Origin: Flavobacteriaceae bacterium PS02334
Lineage (GTDB): Bacteria; Bacteroidota; Bacteroidia; Flavobacteriales; Flavobacteriaceae
Reading direction: 5' to 3'
NCBI GenBank assembly: GCA_029959295.1
Contig: JASCOH010000003.1
Span: 372,001-436,000, forward strand
DNA length: 64,000 nucleotides
Part shown: piece after piece, positions 44,281 to 53,555 of the stretch
Numbering within the stretch: the stretch's first letter is position 1
Layout of the letters: every line of letters begins with the position of its first letter
Translations under genes and position numbers: made by a program
Notes under the pieces: generated by a model
Database searches by the model: none
What the model was told of the DNA's origin: nothing
Seen by the model: the letters and a program-made list of their open reading frames with translations, nothing else

Positions 44281-44336
44281 GGCAAGTTGTTTTGAGCATC
44301 CGAAATCGTTTCGAGATGCTCAAAACACAACTTGCC
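44281..44336. other. Candidate oriT: long hairpin upstream of mobA
   Basis: GGCAAGTTGTTTTGAGCATC (44281-44300) is the reverse complement of 44315-44336 except for a 2-base AC insertion in the right arm. Inside lies a second perfect stem CGAAA TCG TTTCG (44301-44313). A shorter hairpin AATCCG/CGGATT follows at 44356-44377. The position between the mob operon and the divergent parA/tra genes, with no gene from 44220 to 44910, fits an origin of transfer; a nick site was not identified. Confidence 0.6.
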
Positions 44337-44583
44337 GTGTTCGGTTGAACACAAAAATCCGCCCTTCGGGACGGATTATATGTAACAGGGAAAAACGGCT
44401 CGATGTCACTCCTGTTTATTTTCCATTGTGTCGAAAGGCTTCGCATAATCTGTTAATAAATTATTTTACAAAGTAAAGATCTGTTTTCCAGAATATTGTA
44501 ATAAAACCACTAGACAAACTCTGCCTTTGAATGCCAAGCACGCCACACATCATTAACGAGCTAATTCAATCGCTTTATTTGCT

Positions 44584-44711
44584 TTATGCTTTTAATACAG
44601 GCTATAAAAAATGTGCAGAGGTATGTAAGAAAGGGGTATTTGGATACAGCTATTTTGGAATAAAAGCATAAGGTTTTAAAAGCATAAAAATGTAAGAATG
44701 TAAAAGCATAA
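44584..44711. repeat. Iteron-like TAAAAGCATAA repeats upstream of parA
   Basis: TAAAAGCATAA occurs at 44661-44671, 44677-44687 and 44701-44711 in direct orientation and as the inverted copy TTATGCTTTTA at 44584-44594. They lie 200-330 bases upstream of the parA-like start. They may bind the ParA/ParB-like transfer proteins or an initiator. Between 44712 and 44910 I see no further structure. Confidence 0.6.
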
Positions 44712-44910
44712 AAGTGGTAAAGCAATTTACCGATTGCAACGTTTGCCATTTGCTAAAAATTATTAATCACCAAGCTGTAATGAAAGCAAACAACAATCAA
44801 GGAAATTTTCAAAAAGGGAATACAGGCATACGGAAATTCGGTACTATCCAAATACAACGATATTCAAACCTGCCAAACAAATAAAATGTGCAACAGTAAA
44901 TATTTAAAAA

Positions 44911-45678
44911 ATGGAAACAAAAATGAAAACCTTAAAAATCAGTTTTTCAACGCCTAAGGGCGGTGTTGGAAAATCTACCATGACTGCACTGCTTTCAAGC
45001 GTATTGCATTATCGTTTAGGATTTAACGTCCTTGTAATGGATTGTGATTTCCCACAACACAGTCTAGCCAATATGAGAGAAAGGGATTTGAAGACGATCA
45101 TGCAGAATGACTACCATAAGAGAGCTGCAATGAAGCTGTACCAAAATATCAACAAGAAGGCATATCCGATTATCAGTTGTAAAGCGGAGGATGCCTTGCC
45201 AAAGGCTTTGGAATACGTAAATGAATCTGCAATAGAGCCTGATATGATTTTTTTTGACCTTCCTGGCACAGCCAACACAAAAGGCGTGCTTACTACCTTA
45301 AGAGCAATGGATTTTATTTTTTCTCCAATCACTGCTGACCGGCTTGTTATGCAAAGCACGTTGAGCTTTACTAAGGCATTCCTTGGTTTACCCGAGACAG
45401 ATGAGAGCAATAAGGATCAAAAAATGTGGCTGTTTTGGAACCAGGTAGATGGTCGGGAAAAGACAGGAATATACGAGGCCTATCAAGGTGTTATTGACGA
45501 GCTTGATTTAGCTGTAATGGCCTCAAAAATAATGGACAGCAAACGTTTCAGGAAAGAGACGGATGATACGCTCAACAGTATATTTCGCTCAAGTTTGCTG
45601 CCTGCCGAACCACAGCTTATGAAAGTGACCAGAATGGATTTGTTTGTCGAGGAGTTTTTAAAAATTGTTAATCTCTAA
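44911..45678 (+). CDS. traA: ParA-family ATPase (TraA-like)
   Basis: A 255-residue ParA/MinD-type ATPase with deviant Walker A STPKGGVGKSTM (residues about 12-23), VMDCDFPQHS, and DMIFFDLPGT. In Bacteroides elements this gene opens the tra operon and is called TraA. It may position the element or activate transfer. Starts at 44911 or 44923 are possible. DUF3408 gene follows 11 bases later. Confidence 0.9.
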   Translation: METKMKTLKISFSTPKGGVGKSTMTALLSSVLHYRLGFNVLVMDCDFPQHSLANMRERDLKTIMQNDYHKRAAMKLYQNINKKAYPIISCKAEDALPKALEYVNESAIEPDMIFFDLPGTANTKGVLTTLRAMDFIFSPITADRLVMQSTLSFTKAFLGLPETDESNKDQKMWLFWNQVDGREKTGIYEAYQGVIDELDLAVMASKIMDSKRFRKETDDTLNSIFRSSLLPAEPQLMKVTRMDLFVEEFLKIVNL

Positions 45679-45689
45679 AATACCTAAGG

Positions 45690-46094
45690 ATGTCCATAGA
45701 TAAAAGAAGAAAAGACTTTGACAAACCTGCTGTTGATGAAGAGTTAATCATGAACATCATGAGTGGCAATAAGTCTTCAACTCTACCCGAAGCTAATCAG
45801 CAAAAAAAAATACAGAAGGAACCAAAACCAAAAGAGAAAGCCCGCACTGCTTCTTCAAAGAAAGTGGATTATGAGGAGCTATTTCTGGTCAATCGGTTTC
45901 CTTCAGGCCGTAGTGGAAAGGTTGTTTACATACGTCCCGAATATCACGAAAGGTTAATCCGCATTGTGCAATTAACCAGGGAAGAAAAGACAACGCTTTA
46001 CTCCTATATTGACAACATCCTTGAACATCACTTCAAGGAGTTTGGGGATGATATTACCGATTATTTCAACGAACGTTTTAAACCCATTTTATAA
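45690..46094 (+). CDS. traB: DUF3408-family conjugation protein (TraB-like)
   Basis: A 134-residue protein. The N-terminal half is charged and disordered (KKIQKEPKPKEKARTASSKK), the C-terminal half is a ribbon-helix-helix-like domain (VVYIRPEYHERLIRIVQLTR, IDNILEHHFKEF) typical of DUF3408. It is probably a DNA-binding partner of the ParA-like protein, as both genes are 11 bases apart at the start of the tra operon. Confidence 0.85.
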   Translation: MSIDKRRKDFDKPAVDEELIMNIMSGNKSSTLPEANQQKKIQKEPKPKEKARTASSKKVDYEELFLVNRFPSGRSGKVVYIRPEYHERLIRIVQLTREEKTTLYSYIDNILEHHFKEFGDDITDYFNERFKPIL

Positions 46095-46097
46095 GCT

Positions 46098-46748
46098 ATG
46101 GAAAATGTAATTGTGATATGCCTGCTGATAGTCATTGCCCTGCTTTTGCACGACAAGATTATCATCAAGAAAAGGTCGGAGCAACCACCGAAACAGGAAA
46201 AAATTAATCCAGACCTGCCGGATATTATGGGGCAGCCCAAGCCAGTAAGAAGCCTTTCACTTCCAAACAGTGCCAGTGAGAGACAAATTGAGGAAACAGA
46301 GATAAATCCCGATAATTTAGACATTGAATACGACGAAAATGAAAACGTCGGCATTCAAATTCCGCAGGAAGAGCTGGACGAGGTTTTCAGTAATATGCCT
46401 GATTTTGAACAGGAAGAAGAAGAAGAAGAAGAAGAAGAAGAATGGAACAGGTACGGAATATCCGCAGGTGATGGCAGTCTTGCCCAAGGGGTTACCTATG
46501 ATGAACTAAGCTCCGCAGTGGCGTTACTCCAAAAAGAAAATTTGGAGAAAGCCCAAAAAGAAACGGCAGTTGCGATAGTTCAAAAATTACAGGGTACTGA
46601 ATTATTCAGCCTGCTGGAGAATTCCATAGAGGGTGCTTCAAGAAAAATAGCCATACTGCTGGACAGCACTCTCTCTGAAACTGGTTCCGGTTCTTCTACT
46701 TTGCGGAAAAATGATTTGGATGATTTTGATATTGGGGAGTTTGTCTGA
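46098..46748 (+). CDS. traD: Conjugal transfer protein TraD-like, with poly-glutamate tract
   Basis: A 216-residue protein with one N-terminal membrane helix (about 4-18) and a long acidic cytoplasmic part. Ten identical GAA codons (46413-46442) give a run of ten glutamates around residues 106-115. The C-terminal 80 residues are helical (TYDELSSAVALLQKENLEKA) and belong to the TraD-like family of Bacteroidota elements. Function unknown; starts three bases after traB. Confidence 0.75.
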   Translation: MENVIVICLLIVIALLLHDKIIIKKRSEQPPKQEKINPDLPDIMGQPKPVRSLSLPNSASERQIEETEINPDNLDIEYDENENVGIQIPQEELDEVFSNMPDFEQEEEEEEEEEEWNRYGISAGDGSLAQGVTYDELSSAVALLQKENLEKAQKETAVAIVQKLQGTELFSLLENSIEGASRKIAILLDSTLSETGSGSSTLRKNDLDDFDIGEFV

Positions 46749-46786
46749 TAAGACAGCTTCCCATTGTCTTTTAATATCGAATAATT

Positions 46787-47611
46787 ATGAAAGAAAAAAG
46801 AACGTTACCAACGATTAATATTGAAGGAACAGAGTTCCTTGTCGATGTAAACAAATTAGAGCTGTCCCAGAAAGGCAATCCAAAGAACACCATATCGATT
46901 TTTCACATGCGGGATTTGGGGGACGGTTATGAGTTCCCCTATGGCTTACAGGAAAGGAATATTCCACACCTGTATTCCAGCAATGAAAAAGTAACAGTCA
47001 CGATACCGGAATTGGTTAGGCTTGACCCGCAGGGCATGGCAGCCAAGTACAACATTGCAGATGTTACGGAAAAGTCTGATTTCGATCTGATGGTCGATCA
47101 GGAGGCGCTTCGAAAACGTATCCGTTTAGGACAGCTTCCAACGGTTGATATTGCCGGGCATATCTTCTACGCAGATGCGAGAATGGACCTGTTGCGACCG
47201 AAAGATGATTTTACGACCTTGGGTATCCGCTTCTCAGAAATTGAGCATTATTTCGATCAAGAGAAAAACTGCTACATTATTCCATACAATCCCGCCACAC
47301 ATCAGTTTCAGGAACTGGACTATGATACCATCACGGAATATCCGAAAGAACTGCTGGCGGTAGAATTCCCCCATGAATACACACTCGATCCCATAGGATG
47401 GAACAGGCGCAACGGATTTGATGAAACCCAGAATTTAAAGAAAGCAGGTTTGAAGCTGGAATTTACAGCCCGGACAATTCCTTGGAATGAAACTGGCATT
47501 GATGAAACAATAAAAGAAAACCTGAAACGATTACAACCCGAAAAAATAAAGTCTGGTCAATCTGAGTCAACTCCCGACAATCCTGCGAAAAAAAGAGGTC
47601 GAAAGATGTAA
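46787..47611 (+). CDS. Conserved conjugative-element protein of unknown function
   Basis: A 274-residue soluble protein (LPTINIEGTEFLVDVNKLEL..., PTVDIAGHIFYADARMDLLRPKDDF) with two related N-terminal and middle segments (EFLVDV and IFYADA units), suggesting an internal duplication. The C-terminus KKRGRKM resembles that of the DUF3945-type protein at 25504. Proteins like this are common between traD and traE in these elements. A strong terminator follows, so the operon is interrupted here. Confidence 0.75.
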   Translation: MKEKRTLPTINIEGTEFLVDVNKLELSQKGNPKNTISIFHMRDLGDGYEFPYGLQERNIPHLYSSNEKVTVTIPELVRLDPQGMAAKYNIADVTEKSDFDLMVDQEALRKRIRLGQLPTVDIAGHIFYADARMDLLRPKDDFTTLGIRFSEIEHYFDQEKNCYIIPYNPATHQFQELDYDTITEYPKELLAVEFPHEYTLDPIGWNRRNGFDETQNLKKAGLKLEFTARTIPWNETGIDETIKENLKRLQPEKIKSGQSESTPDNPAKKRGRKM

Positions 47612-47631
47612 GCCAGCATAAATAACAACAG

Positions 47632-47664
47632 AGCGTCAAACATTTCTTGTTTGACGCTTTTTTT
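47632..47664 (+). terminator. Rho-independent terminator before traE
   Basis: AGCGTCAAAC (47632-47641) pairs perfectly with GTTTGACGCT (47649-47658), followed by seven T (47658-47664). It splits traA-traD from the traE-traQ block. Confidence 0.88.
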
Positions 47665-47807
47665 ATGCATATCCTCTGCACGAAATGCCATTTTCAGCCA
47701 AAGAATTCCGCGGACTGCCACTTTATTATAACGCTTCCATTTCCATAACATCTTTGTCTCCAAGCCCGCAGAATTCGGGAAATAACAACAATCTAATGTG
47801 TTCGATC

Positions 47808-48113
47808 ATGGAAAAACAAAGAAAAAAAATCCTGCCCGCAGCAGTGGCAATGCTGACAGGTTTCGGTGCGCTGGCCCAGGGCAATGGTACCGCCGGCATC
47901 AACGAAGCCACGCAGATGGTCACCTCCTATTTCGACCCCGCAACCCAGCTCATCTATGCCATAGGCGCAGTCGTCGGGTTGATAGGCGGCGTCAAAGTGT
48001 ACAACAAGTTCAGCAGCGGAGATCCCGACACCAGCAAGACGGCAGCAAGCTGGTTCGGCGCCTGCATCTTCCTGATTGTCGCGGCCACCGTCTTGAGATC
48101 CTTCTTCCTTTAA
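47808..48113 (+). CDS. traE: TraE-like (DUF4134) conjugation protein
   Basis: A 101-residue pilin-like membrane protein of the DUF4134 family, comparable in place to VirB2: signal or first helix (about 8-24, ILPAAVAMLTGFGALAQ), then GINEATQMVTSYFDPATQLIYAIGAVVGL and a second helix. ATG 47808 is chosen for the signal sequence; an upstream ATG at 47685 gives an unrelated lead. The gene is clearly richer in G+C than traG. Confidence 0.92.
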   Translation: MEKQRKKILPAAVAMLTGFGALAQGNGTAGINEATQMVTSYFDPATQLIYAIGAVVGLIGGVKVYNKFSSGDPDTSKTAASWFGACIFLIVAATVLRSFFL

Positions 48114-48124
48114 TCCCTTGCCTT

Positions 48125-48454
48125 ATGAATTACAATATCAACAAGGGAATCGGAAGGACGGTGGAATTCAAGGGGCTGAAAGCACAATACCTGTTCATTT
48201 TTGCAGGCGGACTGCTCGGTATGCTTATCCTCGTGATGATACTATATATGGCTGGAGTAAACTCGTACATCTGGTTGTTTATCGGAACTGTAGGTGCTTC
48301 GCTGATTGTGTGGCAGACCTTTTCTCTCAATAAAAAGTATGGAGAACACGGATTAATGAAAATCGGTGCAAGAAAAAGGCATCCCAGATACATCATCTGC
48401 CGAAAACCCGTAAGACGCTATTTAAAATTCACTCCTAAACAAAATTACGTATGA
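48125..48454 (+). CDS. traF: TraF-like (DUF4133) conjugation protein
   Basis: A 109-residue protein with two transmembrane helices (about 24-46 and 50-70) and the basic stretch ARKRHPRYIICRKPVRRYLK, matching DUF4133, the VirB3-like member. It starts 11 bases after traE and its TGA overlaps the traG ATG (ATGA). Confidence 0.9.
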   Translation: MNYNINKGIGRTVEFKGLKAQYLFIFAGGLLGMLILVMILYMAGVNSYIWLFIGTVGASLIVWQTFSLNKKYGEHGLMKIGARKRHPRYIICRKPVRRYLKFTPKQNYV

Positions 48455-50955
48455 GAAACGCAGCAAAGACCACCACACTGGAAAACAAATTCCCTTTATT
48501 GGCAGTAGAAAACAACTGCATTCTTTCTAAAGATGCAGTCATTACCGCTTGTTTTGAAGTGCGTTTGCCGGAATTGTTTACGGTAGCTTCTGCGGAATAT
48601 GAAGCCATTCATTCCGCCTGGCACAAGGCTATCAAGACTTTGCCAGATTTTACGGTAGTGCACAAACAGGACTGGTACATCAAGGAAAACTACGCACCTG
48701 ATTTAGCAACGGTTGACCAGAGTTTTTTGGCTAAATCTTATCAACGCCACTTCAATGAGCGACCGTTTCTAAATCATTATTGCTATCTGTTCCTGACCAA
48801 AACTTCTAAGGAACGAATGCGCATGCAAAGTAACTTCAGTTCGCTTTGCAAAGGATCTCTTATCCCGAAAGAAATCAGGGACAAGGAAGCGATAAACCGA
48901 TTTATGGAAGCCGTTGCACAGTTTGAGCGGATTGTAAACGATAGCGGATTTGTAAGCCTGCAACGCCTGACAGAAGATGACATTATCGGAACGGACCAAA
49001 AGCAAGGATTGTTGGAACAATACCTGACACTTTCAAGAGAAGCAGGTACGCCAATGCAGGACATCGCACTTGGAACAGAAGAAGTTCGTATCGGCAATAA
49101 AAGATTGAGCCTCCACACTTTGTCCGACACAGACGATTTGCCCGGAACGGTATCGGCTGATGCCCGTTTTGAAAAATTATCTACCGACCGAAGTGATTGT
49201 CGTTTGTCTTTCGCTGCACCGGTCGGACTGCTCCTTAGCTGTAACCATATCTACAACCAATATTTGTTTTTAGATAACAGTGAAGACAACCTGCAAAAAT
49301 TCGAGAAGTCCGCAAGAAACATGCACTCATTGGCTCGTTACAGCCGAGCCAATCAGATCAACAAAGAATGGATAGAAAAGTACCTGAACGAAGCACACAG
49401 CTTTGGGTTGTCTTCTATCCGTGCGCATTTCAGCATTATGGCTTGGTCCGAAGACCCTGCGGAACTGAAACAATTGAAAAATGACTGCGGAAGTGCATTG
49501 GCTTTGATGGAATGCAAGCCACGCCATAACACCACGGATGTAGCCACTTTGTATTGGGCAGGAATGCCGGGCAATGCAGGAGATTTTCCGAGCGAGGAAA
49601 GTTTTTACACGTTCATAGAACCTGCTTTGTGCTTTTTTACGGAAGAAACCAATTACCACAATTCGCCATCGCCATTCGGAATAAAAATGGCTGACCGATT
49701 GACCGGAAAGCCCATCCATTTGGACATATCGGATTTGCCGATGAAGCGCGGCATCATCACCAACCGTAACAAGTTTATACTCGGTCCGTCGGGAAGCGGA
49801 AAGTCATTCTTCACCAACCATATGGTACGGCAGTATTACGAGCAGGGCGCCCACGTTTTGCTCGTGGATACGGGTAATTCTTATCAGGGATTGTGTGAAC
49901 TCATAAAAGGCAAGACCAAAGGCGAAGACGGTGTTTATTTCACTTACACCGAAGACAATCCGATTGCCTTTAATCCTTTCTACACCGATGATGGCATGTT
50001 CGATATTGAAAAGCGTGAAAGTATCAAGACTTTGATACTGACGCTTTGGAAACGTGATGATGAACCGCCAACCCGTTCGGAGGAAGTTGCCCTTTCTAAT
50101 GCTGTAAGTGGTTACATAGAACGCATTAGACAGGATGATGCTTATCCCTCTTTTAATGGTTTTTATGAGTATGTAAAAGGCGATTACCGAAAGGTTTTGG
50201 AACTAAAAGAAGTAAGGGAAAAAGATTTTGATATTGCCAATTTCCTGAACGTTCTCGAACCTTATTACAAAGGTGGCGAATATGATTATCTGCTCAATTC
50301 GGATAAACAATTAGACCTGCTTTCCAAACGCTTTATCGTGTTTGAAATTGATGCGATTAAAGACCATAAAATCCTCTTTCCGATTGTAACCATCATCATT
50401 ATGGAAGTTTTCATTAATAAAATGAGAAGACTTAAAGGTATTCGAAAACTCATCTTGATTGAAGAGGCCTGGAAAGCGATTGCAAAGGAAGGAATGGCAG
50501 AATACATCAAGTATCTGTTCAAGACCGTTCGTAAATTTTTTGGAGAAGCAATCGTCGTAACACAGGAAGTGGACGACATCATCCAGTCGCCTATCGTCAA
50601 GGAAAGCATCATCAACAACTCCGACTGCAAGATCCTGCTGGACCAGCGCAAGTATATGAACAAATTCGATGACATTCAGGCAATGCTGGGGCTTACAGAC
50701 AAGGAAAAAGGACAGGTGCTTTCTATCAATATGAATAATGATATAAGCCGACTGTACAAAGAAGTTTGGATAGGTTTAGGTGGAACACATTCGGCAGTTT
50801 ATGCCACCGAAGTGAGCTTGGAAGAATATCTCGCATACACCACAGAAGAAATCGAAAAATTAGAAGTGATGCAACTCGCTTCTGAATTGGATGGCAATGT
50901 AGAACTCGCCATCAAGCACATCGCAATGCAGCGACGTGATAAAGTAAATCAATAA
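48451..50955 (+). CDS. traG: TraG-family conjugation ATPase (VirB4-like)
   Basis: An 834-residue secretion ATPase. Walker A GPSGSGKSFFTNHM is near residue 450 and Walker B RKLILIEEAWKAI near 670; the N-terminal part has the VirB4/TraG_N pattern. It powers pilus assembly and DNA transfer. It overlaps traF by four bases. A GC-rich patch about 50560-50660 inside an AT-richer gene looks like recombined sequence. Confidence 0.95.
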   Translation: MRNAAKTTTLENKFPLLAVENNCILSKDAVITACFEVRLPELFTVASAEYEAIHSAWHKAIKTLPDFTVVHKQDWYIKENYAPDLATVDQSFLAKSYQRHFNERPFLNHYCYLFLTKTSKERMRMQSNFSSLCKGSLIPKEIRDKEAINRFMEAVAQFERIVNDSGFVSLQRLTEDDIIGTDQKQGLLEQYLTLSREAGTPMQDIALGTEEVRIGNKRLSLHTLSDTDDLPGTVSADARFEKLSTDRSDCRLSFAAPVGLLLSCNHIYNQYLFLDNSEDNLQKFEKSARNMHSLARYSRANQINKEWIEKYLNEAHSFGLSSIRAHFSIMAWSEDPAELKQLKNDCGSALALMECKPRHNTTDVATLYWAGMPGNAGDFPSEESFYTFIEPALCFFTEETNYHNSPSPFGIKMADRLTGKPIHLDISDLPMKRGIITNRNKFILGPSGSGKSFFTNHMVRQYYEQGAHVLLVDTGNSYQGLCELIKGKTKGEDGVYFTYTEDNPIAFNPFYTDDGMFDIEKRESIKTLILTLWKRDDEPPTRSEEVALSNAVSGYIERIRQDDAYPSFNGFYEYVKGDYRKVLELKEVREKDFDIANFLNVLEPYYKGGEYDYLLNSDKQLDLLSKRFIVFEIDAIKDHKILFPIVTIIIMEVFINKMRRLKGIRKLILIEEAWKAIAKEGMAEYIKYLFKTVRKFFGEAIVVTQEVDDIIQSPIVKESIINNSDCKILLDQRKYMNKFDDIQAMLGLTDKEKGQVLSINMNNDISRLYKEVWIGLGGTHSAVYATEVSLEEYLAYTTEEIEKLEVMQLASELDGNVELAIKHIAMQRRDKVNQ

Positions 50956-50981
50956 TCAATAACATTTTAAAAATTCAAGAA

Positions 50982-51614
50982 ATGAAAAAAGTAATGTATT
51001 TGGTGTGTACGGCACTAATGTTAGCCGCAGCGCCTTCAGCAAAAGCTCAGTTAGTCGTAACCGACCCTACCAATCTGGCATCCGGCATTCTCAATAGTGC
51101 CAATGAAATCGTTCAGACTTCTTCGACGGTAAGCAATGTCGTGAAGAACTTTAACGAAGTGAAGAAAGTGTACGAGCAAGGAAAAGAATATTATGACAAG
51201 CTTAAAGCGGTAAACAACCTCGTGAAAGATGCCCGAAAGGTGCAACAAACGGTACTATTGGTAGGCGATGTTTCGGAAATGTATGTGCATAATTTCGGCA
51301 AAATGATGAACGACCCGAATTTTTCCGCCCAAGAACTGGCAGCTATCGCCAACGGCTACTCAGCATTGCTTAATGAAAGTACCGAATTGCTGAAAGAACT
51401 GAAGCAGATTGTAAACGCTTCCAGCTTATCATTGAATGACAAAGAACGTATGGATATTATTGACCGTGTGTACAAAGAAGTGAAAGAATACCACAGCCTG
51501 GTGCGCTATTACACCAATAAAAATATTTCCGTGAGTTTTTTAAGAGCGAAAAAGCAAAACAATACCAAGAGAGTGCTTGACCTCTATGGAACTCCAAACC
51601 AAAAATATTGGTAA
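50982..51614 (+). CDS. traI: TraI-like (DUF4141) conjugation protein
   Basis: A 210-residue exported protein: signal peptide (about 1-22, APSAKAQ) and a long helical coiled region (TVSNVVKNFNEVKKVYEQGK...) of the DUF4141 family. It resembles the VirB5-like minor pilin proteins in place and secondary structure. Start 26 bases after traG. Confidence 0.9.
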   Translation: MKKVMYLVCTALMLAAAPSAKAQLVVTDPTNLASGILNSANEIVQTSSTVSNVVKNFNEVKKVYEQGKEYYDKLKAVNNLVKDARKVQQTVLLVGDVSEMYVHNFGKMMNDPNFSAQELAAIANGYSALLNESTELLKELKQIVNASSLSLNDKERMDIIDRVYKEVKEYHSLVRYYTNKNISVSFLRAKKQNNTKRVLDLYGTPNQKYW

Positions 51615-51616
51615 TT

Positions 51617-52612
51617 ATGGAATTTGATAATCTTCACGAAGTCCTGCGCTCATTATATGATGAGATGTTACCGCTGTCCGCCGATATGGCGGCAGTGGCT
51701 AAAGGAGTAGCAGGTTTGGGAGCGTTGTTATATGTCGCCCTGAAGGTATGGCAGGCCTTGAGCCGAGCGGAACCTATTGATATGTATCCATTGCTTCGTC
51801 CCTTTGCTTTAGGTATCTGCATTATGTTTTTCCCAACTATCGTGCTGGGAACCATCAATGCGGTACTAAGCCCCGTGGTACAGGGAACACACGCTATCCT
51901 CGAAAATCAGGTGCTTGACCTCAATGATCTGCAGGCTAAAAAAGACCTTTTGGAACGGGAAGCAATGTTGCGAAATCCAGAAACGGCGTACCTTATTTCG
52001 GACGAAGAGTTTGACAAGAGGCTTGAGGAACTAGGCTGGTCGCCTTCCGATTTGGCAACAATGTCTGGGATGTATATGGAACGTGGCATGCACAGTGTGG
52101 AACAGTCGGTCAAGAATTGGTTTCGTAACCTGCTGGAGGTACTGTTTCAAGCAGCCGCTTTGGTTATTGATACCATCCGGACGTTTTTTCTCATCGTTCT
52201 GTCCATACTCGGACCAATTGCTTTTGCTATTGCTGTGTGGGATGGTTTTCAGTCCACGCTTACCCAATGGCTTACCCGATACGTCAGCGTTTACCTGTGG
52301 CTTCCGATATCTGATTTGTTCAGTTCTATGCTTGCCAAGATACAATCTCTGAGTATCGAAAAAGATATAGCAATGCTCGCCGACCCGACTTACATACCCG
52401 ATACTGGCAATACGGTGTACATCATTTTTATGATAATAGGCATCGTGGGTTACTTCACTATCCCAACGGTGGCAGGCTGGGTAATACAGGCAGGCGGAGC
52501 AGGAAACTTTACCCGAAATGTAAATCAAGCTGCAATGAAAACCGGAAACATTGCCGGGGCTGGCGCAGGTTCAGCCATTGGAAACATTGGTGGGAAACTA
52601 ATGAATAAATAA
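51617..52612 (+). CDS. traJ: TraJ-like multi-spanning conjugation protein
   Basis: A 331-residue protein with six or so transmembrane helices (for example LRPFALGICIMFFPTIVLGTI, FLIVLSILGPIAFAIAVW, IIFMIIGIVGYFTIPTVAGW) in the TraJ (VirB6-like) pattern, ending in a glycine-rich tail (GNIAGAGAGSAIGNIGGK). ATG 51617 fits the family; the in-frame TTG at 51608 would overlap traI. Part of the inner-membrane transfer channel. Confidence 0.92.
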   Translation: MEFDNLHEVLRSLYDEMLPLSADMAAVAKGVAGLGALLYVALKVWQALSRAEPIDMYPLLRPFALGICIMFFPTIVLGTINAVLSPVVQGTHAILENQVLDLNDLQAKKDLLEREAMLRNPETAYLISDEEFDKRLEELGWSPSDLATMSGMYMERGMHSVEQSVKNWFRNLLEVLFQAAALVIDTIRTFFLIVLSILGPIAFAIAVWDGFQSTLTQWLTRYVSVYLWLPISDLFSSMLAKIQSLSIEKDIAMLADPTYIPDTGNTVYIIFMIIGIVGYFTIPTVAGWVIQAGGAGNFTRNVNQAAMKTGNIAGAGAGSAIGNIGGKLMNK

Positions 52613-52632
52613 ACAATTAATCATTTAGAAAA

Positions 52633-53256
52633 ATGGAATTTAAAACGCTAAGAAATATAGAAAACAGCTTTCAGCAGATAAGATTGTATGCTATTATGTT
52701 TGCTGTCCTCTGCATTGGTGTGGTAGGATTTGCCGTATGGCAGTCCTACCGTTTTGCAGAAGAGCAACGCCAGAAAATCTATGTATTGGATAATGGTAAA
52801 TCATTGATGCTTGCCTTATCGCAAGATGCAAGCATCAACCGTCCTGTGGAAGCGAGGGAACACGTTAGACGTTTTCACGAGCTGTTCTTTACGCTTGCAC
52901 CCGATAAAAACGCTATCGAAAGTAATATGAGCAGGGCGTTCAACCTTGCGGATAAAAGTGCTTTTGATTATTACAAAGACTTATCGGAAAAAGGATATTA
53001 CAACCGTATCATTTCGGGAAATGTACAGCAACGCATCGAAGTAGATAGCGTGGTTTGCAATTTCGACAGGCATCCTTATGCAGTGCAAACCTATGCCAAA
53101 CAATTCATCATCCGTTCGAGCAATGTAACCAGACGTAGCCTGATTACTTCTTGCTATCTCGTGAATTCTGTTCGTTCAGACAACAATCCGCAGGGTTTTA
53201 ATATTGAAAAGTTTGCGGTGGTAGAAAACAAAGATGTAGAAGTCATCGAACGTTAA
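52633..53256 (+). CDS. traK: TraK-like (VirB8-like) conjugation protein
   Basis: A 207-residue protein with one N-terminal helix (about 17-37, LYAIMFAVLCIGVVGFAVW) and a periplasmic domain (REHVRRFHELFFTLAPDKNA...), the TraK family of Bacteroides elements. It is thought to bridge inner and outer parts of the channel. Cotranscribed with traJ (20-base gap). Confidence 0.92.
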   Translation: MEFKTLRNIENSFQQIRLYAIMFAVLCIGVVGFAVWQSYRFAEEQRQKIYVLDNGKSLMLALSQDASINRPVEAREHVRRFHELFFTLAPDKNAIESNMSRAFNLADKSAFDYYKDLSEKGYYNRIISGNVQQRIEVDSVVCNFDRHPYAVQTYAKQFIIRSSNVTRRSLITSCYLVNSVRSDNNPQGFNIEKFAVVENKDVEVIER

Positions 53257-53267
53257 AAACACAAGTT

Positions 53268-53555
53268 ATGAAAAAATTAAGAGCAAATCTGGACAGATAC
53301 TTTGAAAAGTTTGATGAACGTTGGCAAGCATTGTCAATGCGGAAACAGCATCAATATACGCTGTACTTCTTTGTGGGTTATCTGCTACTTACCGCAGGTG
53401 TTATTTGCAAAGTTTGGTACGACACCTCAAAGTCGGAAAACGATATGGTTATTAAACATATCGAAAATCCTGTCCCCAAAAAAGATGAAAGCCCTGCAAA
53501 GTTGCAGGACACATTATCAACAATTCTAAAAAATAAAATTTATGAAAGAAAATGA
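53268..53555 (+). CDS. traL: TraL-like (DUF3989) conjugation protein
   Basis: A 95-residue membrane protein: basic N-terminus (FDERWQALSMRKQHQYTLYF), one helix (about 36-52, VGYLLLTAGVICKVWY) and a charged tail. It matches DUF3989. It overlaps traM by 14 bases, so the two are translationally coupled. Confidence 0.85.
   Translation: MKKLRANLDRYFEKFDERWQALSMRKQHQYTLYFFVGYLLLTAGVICKVWYDTSKSENDMVIKHIENPVPKKDESPAKLQDTLSTILKNKIYERK

Noticed and set aside
44661-44711. CRISPR-like array
   Set aside because: The repeats are only 11 bases with unequal steps of 16 and 24 and no cas genes are near; they look like protein-binding repeats.
44561-44749. A 62-codon minus-strand frame (FYAF... repeats)
   Set aside because: Its repetitive sequence comes from the TAAAAGCATAA repeats read on the other strand; no sign of a real protein.
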